A DNA stretch of 8,315 bases from Pseudolysobacter sp. (GTDB lineage Bacteria; Pseudomonadota; Gammaproteobacteria; Xanthomonadales; Rhodanobacteraceae), in the NCBI GenBank assembly GCA_025351985.1, contig JANXUW010000178.1, positions 1 to 8,315 of the forward strand. The letters are read 5' to 3'. This document shows positions 1 to 5,262 of the stretch, one piece after another. The stretch's first letter is position 1. Each line of letters begins with the position of its first letter. Below the pieces are notes generated by a model. It did not search any database, was not told the DNA's origin, and saw only the letters and a list, made by a program, of their open reading frames with translations. The position numbers were made by a program, and so were the translations under genes.

Positions 1-819
1 TACGGCACCGCGCTGGGCGCAACGCAATTGAACGCAACGGCGACCTACAACGGCAATCCGGTCGCTGGTACGTTCACCTACACCCCTTTATCGGGCACCG
101 TGTTGAACGCGGGCGCGAATCAAACGCTATCCGCGACCTTCGTGCCGAGCGACACAACCACCTACGTCACGCCAGCGTCGCCCGTGACAACAACGATCAC
201 CGTCAACACGGCTGCGCTGAGCATCACCGCGAACAATGCAAGCCGCGTTTACGGTACGACCAATCCGACCTTCACGGCGAGTTATGCGGGCTTCGTCAAC
301 GGCGATACGGCGGCGAACCTGACGACGCAAGCAAGCGTCGCGACGAGCGCCATACCAACATCGCCGGTCGGGGGTTATGCCATCACACCCAGCGGTGCTG
401 CCAGCGCGAACTACACGATCAGCTACGTCAACGGCACACTAACCATCACGCAGGCCACCAGTAGCACGACGCTGACGAGTGCCTGCATGCGAACGTTTGT
501 CGCAGGGCAACCGTTCACTCAGTCCGCGGCGGTAAGCGGGGCGAATGCCACCGGCACCGTGACGTTCAATGACGGTAACGGCGGAACACTGTGCAACAGC
601 GTCGCGCTCAATACCGGAGCGGCGACGTGTAACAGCAGCGCGCTGGCTGTGACCGGTGCGGGAACAAGCTCGGTGTACAACCTCAGCGCCAACTACAGTG
701 GCGATGGCAACTACCACTCGAGCGCGTCGAATGCGCTTTTGGTCACCGTGCTGCGTGCGACGGATGTGGTATTCCGCAACGACTTCGAGACTCAGACACT
801 GTCCTGTCCGATCGAGTAA
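1..819 (+). CDS. C-terminal part of a large Ig-like / MBG-repeat secreted or surface protein (5' end outside window)
   Basis: The reading frame is open from base 1 to a TAA at 817-819, so 272 codons are visible and the true start lies upstream. Codons 1-70 form an Ig-like beta-sandwich module (YGTALGATQLNATA, then a TPLSGTVLNAG stretch). Codons 72-152 match an MBG-type domain, with its RVYGTTNPTFTASY and GYAITPSGAASANYTISY signatures. Codons 153-251 are a Big_3_5-like Ig domain (GTVTFNDGNGGTLC, then NYSGDGNYHSSAS) whose Cys198 and Cys210 could form a disulfide. Such modules are known from very long extracellular adhesin-like proteins. The composition, rich in Thr, Ala, Ser, Gly and Asn and poor in Lys, fits export. 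The protein ends in a tail, DVVFRNDFE followed by TQTLSCPIE, that is not part of the Ig fold and resembles the end of the beta-helix protein at 3359-5080. An adhesive or structural role is inferred. No catalytic motif is visible. Confidence 0.85.
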   Translation, partial: YGTALGATQLNATATYNGNPVAGTFTYTPLSGTVLNAGANQTLSATFVPSDTTTYVTPASPVTTTITVNTAALSITANNASRVYGTTNPTFTASYAGFVNGDTAANLTTQASVATSAIPTSPVGGYAITPSGAASANYTISYVNGTLTITQATSSTTLTSACMRTFVAGQPFTQSAAVSGANATGTVTFNDGNGGTLCNSVALNTGAATCNSSALAVTGAGTSSVYNLSANYSGDGNYHSSASNALLVTVLRATDVVFRNDFETQTLSCPIE

Positions 820-841
820 TGGCAGAGCGACGCGAGGAAAA

Positions 842-875
842 CACCAAGGCCGGGTCTTGAAGATCGGCCTTGGTG
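842..875. terminator. Perfect 11-bp hairpin downstream of the Ig-like gene, candidate transcription terminator
   Basis: CACCAAGGCCG (842-852) pairs exactly with CGGCCTTGGTG (865-875) around a 12-nt loop that can itself pair weakly (TCT/AGA). It lies 22 nt after the stop codon at 819. There is no T-run after it on the + strand. AAAA precedes it at 838-841, so read on the - strand the stem is followed by TTTT. It may stop transcription from both sides, and the + strand activity is less certain. Confidence 0.6.
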
Positions 876-1221
876 CGGAACTGGCGCCGAGAAGGGATCA
901 CGATTGACAGCGCATCGATCAACGTGAACCGGTACGCTGCTCACAACGCCCCAGCACGGGCAGCATGGTTAGGTTCCAATCGAAACAGGGTGCAGGTGTC
1001 ATTTGAGCGACCTGCGCCCAAGTGTTGACTCACGTGGAGTGTGGCGATGGATCGCGGGGTCTTTCGGTCATCGTGGCCACCACCGCTTCGCTCAAGTGTC
1101 AGGCTTTAACAGTGGCAGCATTTTGATGCTACCCGCCATTGCGACAGTGTTGGCGTCGAGCGGACGCCGCGCGCGAAACCCGTCAAAATAATCCGCCCAC
1201 ATTCTAATCCGATAGCCGCCC
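876..1221. other. 346-bp stretch with no supported gene
   Basis: No convincing coding region was found on either strand. The longest open stretch on the + strand (973-1191) has an unusual composition and no ribosome binding site, and it matches nothing I recognise. Two small hairpins are visible. One is at 1114-1133 (AGCAT/ATGCT stem, TTTG loop, extended by GG/CC across a mismatch). The other is at 1152-1168 (GGCGTC/GACGCC stem, 5-nt loop). The stretch may be the remnant of a decayed gene or mobile element, but no terminal repeats or transposase motif support that. Confidence 0.4.
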
Positions 1222-1644
1222 ATGATGGATATACCGATCGCCCAGGAGTTGCAATCTGGCGTTCTCTACTCGCCAGCCGACGCGATGCTCGGCCATGCGA
1301 TCGCATTGACGCTGCGGAGCGACCCTCCGGCACGGCGCGAGCTTTTTGCAAAATTGATTACCGACATAGAAATCCATATGGCGAATCATCCGAAGGAGCG
1401 GCCGTGGACGTGTCGAGTTTTTGCCGGCACCGACGGCTCGCAGGTATTTCGCGGTGGCGTCGGCCATTCTCTGGTTATCGATCCGGCAGGTCGCCTGTGG
1501 CGCGCGCGCAGCCATGAAGATTTTCAGACTACATTTGCAGAAGTCGCAGGTTGTTACGAAATAGCCACGCTCACTCCGCTGTACGCGCAAATGCGCGAGT
1601 GCTTGATGCGGCAGCCCGACGAGGCGAGCCGAAGTGCAACCTGA
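1222..1644 (+). CDS. Hypothetical protein, 140 aa
   Basis: I do not recognise this protein. It starts at the first of two adjacent ATGs (1222 and 1225), and neither has a clear Shine-Dalgarno sequence in front. Codon use is ordinary for the window, with many GC-ending codons, which favours a real gene over the antisense frame in the same place. The N-terminal half (residues 5-55) looks helical. Residues 62-106 alternate as beta strands around VFAGTDGSQVFRGGVGHSLV and an IDPAGRLWRAR segment, and the end (115-130) looks helical again. There are three cysteines (64, 111, 127), no signal peptide and no membrane segment, so it is probably cytoplasmic. It stands alone between two gene-poor stretches. 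Function unknown. Confidence 0.55.
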   Translation: MMDIPIAQELQSGVLYSPADAMLGHAIALTLRSDPPARRELFAKLITDIEIHMANHPKERPWTCRVFAGTDGSQVFRGGVGHSLVIDPAGRLWRARSHEDFQTTFAEVAGCYEIATLTPLYAQMRECLMRQPDEASRSAT

Positions 1645-1971
1645 CTATTCGGTGGGTGAATCGTGACGATGGGCCGTAGTATCTTTCTGTGCAACGTGGC
1701 TGCGGCCCACGCGCCATCACCACACGCGAGGCGCAAAACTCATGATCGAAAAACAATCGCGGGGCGTGCTCAGCAAAGAGAAAGAAATCTGGCGCATTCA
1801 TTTCCTCCGCAGCATGCATGTCCCGCAGAAATGATTCGCGGAACGCGTCGCCATGCATTGAACGCGGCGACAAATTCTCCTGCTATTTCCTGCCGCTTCA
1901 TACGGCGCGTTAATTCAAGCATAAAGTTCTGATGACATTCCTACCCCTTTCAACGTTCTGAAGGAAACCAA
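1645..1971. other. 327-bp stretch without a supported gene, upstream region of the RidA gene
   Basis: The + strand frame here (1663-1932) is rich in Arg, His and Ser and does not look coding. The - strand holds a more protein-like segment at about 1700-1873 (residues such as GDAFRESFLRDMHAAEEMNA). A second - strand frame just upstream of it (about 1780-1921) reads LELTRRMKRQEIAGEFVAAF. The two together could be a broken short gene, but no family was recognised. The right end must carry the promoter of the RidA gene. No clear hexamer pair was identified, only the ribosome binding site at 1961-1965. Confidence 0.35.
1961..1965 (+). promoter_or_regulatory. Ribosome binding site of the RidA-family gene
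   Basis: AAGGA lies 6 nt before the ATG at 1972. It fixes this start and is one of the clearest Shine-Dalgarno sequences in the window. Confidence 0.7.
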
Positions 1972-2352
1972 ATGACGCGTCAAATTGTGTTCACGGCAAA
2001 AGCTGCCAAGCCGCCGCCGATGTATAGCCAGGCGGTCAAAGCCGCCGGACTCGTGTTCGTCTCAGGCACGGCACCCACGGATCCGGCCACCGGCACCTTC
2101 AAAGGCACCACGATCCAGGAGCAGACCCGCCAGTGCCTGACCAACATCCAGGCCATCCTCGAAGAAGCCGGCAGCGCGCTCGACAAGCTCGTCAGCGTGA
2201 CCGTCGTGCTGGCCGACGAAGACGACTTCGCCGGCATGAACGAAGAGTGGCTGAAGTGGTTTCCTGCCGATCCACCCGCTCGCCAAGGCGCCAAATTGCC
2301 GGCGCGCATTCCGGGGCTGAAGGTTTCGATTGCGGCCATCGCCGAGGCATAG
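1972..2352 (+). CDS. RidA (YjgF/YER057c/UK114) family protein, possible 2-iminobutanoate/enamine deaminase
   Basis: At 126 aa this is the normal length for the family, which forms trimers and in RidA proper hydrolyses reactive enamines/imines made by PLP enzymes. Family landmarks are all in place: PMYSQAV (residues 16-22, equivalent to the GPYxQA loop), VFVSGTAPTDPATG (28-41, with Ser31), MNEEW (89-93) and PARQGAKLP (102-110). Arg104 sits at the position of the catalytic Arg105 of E. coli RidA. The C-terminal strand reads LKVSIAAIA, where RidA has KIEIEAIA, so the acidic residue equivalent to Glu120 is Ala122 here. That change may mean another Rid subfamily or altered chemistry, so I give no gene symbol. 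The preceding AAGGA supports the start. No partner amino-acid enzyme is adjacent, and 177 nt separate it from the next gene. The family call is firm; deaminase activity is inferred. Confidence 0.93.
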   Translation: MTRQIVFTAKAAKPPPMYSQAVKAAGLVFVSGTAPTDPATGTFKGTTIQEQTRQCLTNIQAILEEAGSALDKLVSVTVVLADEDDFAGMNEEWLKWFPADPPARQGAKLPARIPGLKVSIAAIAEA

Positions 2353-2397
2353 GCCTTTCTCCAACGCTACCTTGAAATGTTTTCGCAATGTGCTGTC

Positions 2398-2411
2398 GCG
2401 TCGCGCGACGC
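2398..2411. repeat. 14-bp perfect palindrome downstream of the RidA gene
   Basis: GCGTCGCGCGACGC is self-complementary and lies 46 nt past the RidA stop. It has no unpaired loop and no following T-run, so as a terminator it is weak. It may also be a chance product of GC-rich sequence. Confidence 0.25.
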
Positions 2412-2529
2412 ATTAACTCAAACGCTGGTTGCCATGTTCGATAACTTGCGTAATCGCTGGGAACGAAAAAATGTTGCGGCCATGACTGAGTCGTGGGTAT
2501 GCCGGATCCCGACAGGGAAATGATCTGCT

Positions 2530-2922
2530 ATGGAGAAATGCCTTGCGTTCTTTACTCGCCCGAACGACTTGGATTGCCGTGTTTTAAGTCTTGTTACTGT
2601 CTTGATTCTTACGCTATTCGTAACCCGAATAATGCATTTTCATACGCCACCTGATGATTTTTCATCCTGGCCGACAGAGAAAAAAGAAGTCTATTTGCAT
2701 GAGCACGATATGCCGTCCGTGCACGGGTTCGAATTGCTGAAACTTTGGTTGAACGAGCCGAATGAGGCACTGGGATTTGTCGTGCCCGAGCTTGAGCTTA
2801 TTTTCCCACTGGCGTGGATCGCAGCTTTTCTGGGCGGCTTCTGGCAAATGCGTAACGACAGGAACACTCCATTCCGTTTGCGCGGCTCAATACACGCAGG
2901 AGATACCCATGTGGAGCCATGA
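2530..2922 (+). CDS. Small membrane protein with two predicted transmembrane segments, 130 aa
   Basis: I do not recognise the family. Two hydrophobic segments are visible: residues 18-36 (VLSLVTVLILTLFVTRIM) and about 88-104 (ELIFPLAWIAAFLGGFW). Between them lies a polar region with charged and His-rich stretches (TEKKEVYLHEHD, residues 49-60), probably on one side of the inner membrane. The basic run after the second helix (RNDRNTPFRLR) suggests that end is cytoplasmic. The AGGGA at 2514-2518 is somewhat far (11 nt) from the ATG. The last 14 bases overlap the start of the broken SRPBCC gene, so the two were probably one translationally coupled unit. Codon use is less GC-biased than in neighbouring genes (TTT, GTT and ATT are common), which may mean weak expression or later acquisition. 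Its own frame is intact. Confidence 0.7.
   Translation: MEKCLAFFTRPNDLDCRVLSLVTVLILTLFVTRIMHFHTPPDDFSSWPTEKKEVYLHEHDMPSVHGFELLKLWLNEPNEALGFVVPELELIFPLAWIAAFLGGFWQMRNDRNTPFRLRGSIHAGDTHVEP
2898..2902 (+). promoter_or_regulatory. Ribosome binding site of the broken SRPBCC gene, inside the preceding gene
   Basis: AGGAG is followed 6 nt later by the ATG at 2909. It lies inside the last codons of the membrane-protein gene. A good ribosome binding site kept in front of a dead reading frame supports a former real start here and translational coupling with the gene before it. Confidence 0.6.
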
Positions 2923-3318
2923 AGCAAGCATCGAGACAAGCGCAACACCGACGTAGATCTGGCGATTGTTTGCGGACGTCGCGGGCTGGAAAAAATGGAA
3001 CACAGGAATCGAAGCCATCGAAATATACGGCCCGTTTGCCAGAGGCACATGATTCAGCATGCAGCTGCCCGGAACCGATGCATCACCAGCACATTGATCG
3101 ATGTCACCGAGAATGTAGCGATTACCGATGAGATCATCGTCGATGGAACTCGCGTCGTGGTGTTTCACGAAATCGCGCCACAGGCGAACTGTCGTCGCCG
3201 GATTACTTATCGCACCGAAATTACCGGGCCGGCGGCGGCGGCGGAATTCGACCCGATGGTTACCGACGACTTCGCCGCGGTTTTGTCAGCACTGAAAAAA
3301 CTCGCGGAAAACATCTAG
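2909..3318 (+). pseudogene. SRPBCC-fold (polyketide cyclase/START-like) protein gene broken by two stops and a frameshift
   Basis: Read from the ATG at 2909, the frame gives MWSHEASIETSATPT, a stop (TAG 2954-2956), then IWRLFADVAGWKKWNTGIEA and a GPFARGT segment. A second stop follows (TGA 3050-3052), then FSMQLPGTDA, after which the frame is lost near 3083. One base over, it resumes as TSTLIDVTENVAITDEIIVD, with RITYRTEITGP further on, and ends DFAAVLSALKKLAENI with a stop at 3316-3318. The pieces give a full-length SRPBCC protein of about 136 aa, a fold with a deep hydrophobic ligand cavity, including the family's IWxLFxDVxxWxxWNxGI start and the MVTxDFxxVLxxLKxLAE end helix. The most economical history is CAG to TAG, TGG to TGA, and loss of one T from a TTC codon at 3083-3084. 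Three independent lesions make a sequencing error an unlikely explanation. The ligand of the ancestral protein is unknown. Confidence 0.9.
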
Positions 3319-3342
3319 CGCTTCGATTTTCCAGCATCTTGT

Positions 3343-3358
3343 TCGCGACGTATCGCGA
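3343..3358. terminator. Short GC-rich stem-loop between convergent genes, weak terminator candidate
   Basis: TCGCGA (3343-3348), a CGTA loop, and TCGCGA (3353-3358) form a 6-bp stem directly next to the stop codon of the beta-helix gene and 24 nt after the end of the broken SRPBCC gene. There is no T-run on either side, so termination is a guess from position. Confidence 0.3.
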
Positions 3359-5080
3359 TCATTCAAAGCGGCCGGCAAATATCCGGTCGTAGACATATCC
3401 TGCTTCGTATTCGTGCGCACCGATGTCGATGCCCGATCCGACCGGGCGCGGCACGACGACATCGAAGTCGTTGCTCAGCAGCGTTGCTACCGCGGTTGAT
3501 CCGGCATCAATCGCGGCACTCGCGGGTTGCAGATGGAAATCGGCGGCGCTTGCGCTGATGAAAAGTGGATTGCCGGTGACTGGATGCGCATCAAAGGTAT
3601 AGCCGCCTATACCGCCAAACCACAGGTTCTTGCTGATCGTGCCGATGCCCGCAGCAAAACCGACGCTGCCGTCGGTGTAAGCCATGCCGCTCGCCGGCCA
3701 GACGATATTGTTTTCCATGTCGATCGCGTCGGCCGGCAGATTCCAGTCATTGGTGATCGCGCCGTAGTTGCTGCTACCGCTGGTATCGGCGTTGAAGAAT
3801 GTATTGTTGTAGATCTTCGCGCCATGCAGCGTGTTGGTATTGAAGCGCAGGCTCGCAAAGGTCGTGTTGTAGACGACATTGTTCCAGAGCTTGATGTTGT
3901 TCTGCGAACCATCGGCGATATTGATGCCGTGCTTGGAAATATCGTGGACGAGATTGTGATGGAAGTTGACGTTGTTGCCGACATCGCTGCCGTTATCGCC
4001 GTTGACGTAAATCTGCATGCCGTTGCCGCCGCTGACATGCTCGATCGTGTTGTAGGCGATCTCATACGAACCATCGCCGTCGATGTAGATGCCGTGGTTC
4101 TGTTGTAGCGCGCCGCCAGCGATGTTGTGAATATGGTTGCCGACCCAGTAAGAATTCGTGCCGTTGCCATTGATGCCAGCGGCGAACGCACTGTTCGTCG
4201 CCGTTGCAGCGGTGAGTTCATTGTTGACGACACGCCAATGATCGCCGTCGATCTGCACCGCAATCACGCCGGCATTGCCGCCCGACTCGATGCGCAGATC
4301 GGCGATCGTGATCCACAATCCGCCATCGTAGTGTGTGGTATCGACGCCGGATATCGCACCTTTTTGCGTGGCATTGCCGACCACATCGATAAAAACATCT
4401 TCGCCCGGATACGCCATCAGCGTGAACGGCCCGGTGCCGGATGCGCCGGTCGGCGCGGTGCCGTGCTTGCCGTAGAATTTGGTGAAATAGGTATCGTTGC
4501 CGAGATCGGTCCACGCCGTGCCGGTGCCGCGCATGACGAGAATATCGCCACGCGCCATCGCGCCATAAGCGGCCTTGGTGATGTCCGCAATCTGCACATG
4601 CCGATACGGATGCGCGATGTCGCCGGGCACCGCGGTCGTATCGTTGCCAAGCACATTGTCGACAAACAGGATGCGCCCCGGATTCACCATGAAGGTCTGA
4701 TCGACGTTCGAGCCGATGCCGTTGACCAACACCTGCACCGGCAACGATGTGCCGGGCGTCGGATTGCCGATAGCACCGATCTGCACGCTGATTTGCTGAA
4801 TATCGACGCGACCTTTCGCCAGCCCGAGATACCGATAGTTGTCGACTTCGACACCGCCGATCTTGACCTTCACGAGACTGCCGAGTCCGTTGCTGCCGAA
4901 ATTCTTGCCGAAGATCGACAGATACGCGCCGTGATTGTTTTCGCCACCCGAGTTTGGTCCGGAAGCGATATCCGTATACATCACCACGGGCGTATCCGAC
5001 GGCAAAGCGGCAGCATCGCGCACGAATAGAAATGCAGCGCCAGCGACGGTAGCCAGCAGCAGCGCAGATCGGATCGACAT
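3359..5080 (-). CDS. Secreted right-handed beta-helix protein with TIG-like N-terminal domain and DRIFAGRFE tail, 573 aa
   Basis: The start is placed at 5080 because GAGG (5088-5091) lies 7 nt before it and a signal peptide follows: MSIR, a hydrophobic core to residue 20, then AAA near 23-25 as probable cleavage site. A longer open frame to 5224 would bury this signal behind 48 Arg-rich residues. Residues 30-133 resemble an IPT/TIG domain (YLSIFGKNFGSNG, VKVKIGGVEV, LPVQVLVNGIGS). From about 140 the chain reads as a parallel beta-helix with an AYPGE turn (223-227) and many Asn-rich rungs such as GIYIDGDGSYEIAYNTIEHV and NIKLWNNVVYNTTF. The end carries NPLFI...AIDAG and DIGAHEYE (504-559), as in Choice-of-anchor-Q-like ends of beta-helix proteins. 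The last residues, DRIFAGRFE, resemble the tail of the Ig-like protein at 1-819. Beta-helix proteins of this type often bind or cleave polysaccharides. No lyase catalytic set was recognised, so activity is unassigned. Confidence 0.88.
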   Translation of the reverse strand: MSIRSALLLATVAGAAFLFVRDAAALPSDTPVVMYTDIASGPNSGGENNHGAYLSIFGKNFGSNGLGSLVKVKIGGVEVDNYRYLGLAKGRVDIQQISVQIGAIGNPTPGTSLPVQVLVNGIGSNVDQTFMVNPGRILFVDNVLGNDTTAVPGDIAHPYRHVQIADITKAAYGAMARGDILVMRGTGTAWTDLGNDTYFTKFYGKHGTAPTGASGTGPFTLMAYPGEDVFIDVVGNATQKGAISGVDTTHYDGGLWITIADLRIESGGNAGVIAVQIDGDHWRVVNNELTAATATNSAFAAGINGNGTNSYWVGNHIHNIAGGALQQNHGIYIDGDGSYEIAYNTIEHVSGGNGMQIYVNGDNGSDVGNNVNFHHNLVHDISKHGINIADGSQNNIKLWNNVVYNTTFASLRFNTNTLHGAKIYNNTFFNADTSGSSNYGAITNDWNLPADAIDMENNIVWPASGMAYTDGSVGFAAGIGTISKNLWFGGIGGYTFDAHPVTGNPLFISASAADFHLQPASAAIDAGSTAVATLLSNDFDVVVPRPVGSGIDIGAHEYEAGYVYDRIFAGRFE

Positions 5081-5212
5081 ACAAAAACCTCGTGATGCTG
5101 GTGCGCGAGCAGGACGAAATCGCAGGCGACATGTTCGTGGCGCGACGGTCGTGACGCGCATGATATCGAATCGGCGTTTGATTGAAAGTCGCGGCGGTTG
5201 ATTCCTCTTCGT

Positions 5213-5228
5213 CGCGATCAACATCGCG
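5213..5228. terminator. Stem-loop between the serine hydrolase and beta-helix genes, weak terminator candidate
   Basis: CGCGAT (5213-5218), a CAAC loop, and ATCGCG (5223-5228) form a perfect 6-bp stem 18 nt beyond the hydrolase stop on the - strand. No T-run follows. It shares TCGCGATCA (5212-5220) with the hairpin edge at 3353-3361. It could attenuate read-through from the hydrolase into the beta-helix gene. Confidence 0.25.
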
Positions 5229-5229
5229 T

Positions 5230-5262
5230 ATTAATCCGTCTGCTGATTAATCCGCCTGCTGA
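5230..5262. repeat. Tandem 16-bp duplication across the stop codon of the serine hydrolase
   Basis: The unit ATTAATCCG[T/C]CTGCTG occurs at 5230-5245 and again at 5246-5261, and the match continues one base further. There is one difference (T at 5239, C at 5255). On the - strand the second unit encodes the final Gln-Gln-Ala-Asp and the TAA stop, and the first unit lies just beyond the stop. This looks like a local slippage duplication. Confidence 0.85.

Noticed and set aside
763..819. The end of the Ig-like protein as a PEP-CTERM, LPXTG or IPTL sorting signal
   Set aside because: These need a signature followed by a membrane helix and basic residues. None is present in the last 25 residues.
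1003..1191. Small + strand frame (62 codons) as a gene
   Set aside because: It would start with TTG without a ribosome binding site, has atypical composition (Gly, His, Arg and Ser), and no recognised homology.
1204..1590. 128-codon - strand frame opposite the 140-aa hypothetical gene
   Set aside because: It is rich in Cys, Arg and Met, as shadows often are, while the + strand reading has normal codon use and protein-like strands.
2954..3084. Programmed recoding (stop read-through plus frameshifting) in the SRPBCC gene
   Set aside because: Two different stop codons and a frameshift would all have to be recoded. No slippery heptamer or supporting structure was seen at 3083, so gene decay is simpler.
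4127..5029. Long + strand open frame (300 codons) and its neighbour at 3527-4108, opposite the beta-helix gene
   Set aside because: Both lie antisense to a gene with signal peptide, ribosome binding site and recognisable repeats. Their products are full of Ile, Val, Ala, Asp and Arg from complementary codons and show no domain.
5081..5224. Longer N-terminus for the beta-helix protein, adding 48 residues
   Set aside because: The added residues are Arg-rich and would hide the signal peptide. The ATG at 5080 has GAGG 7 nt upstream.
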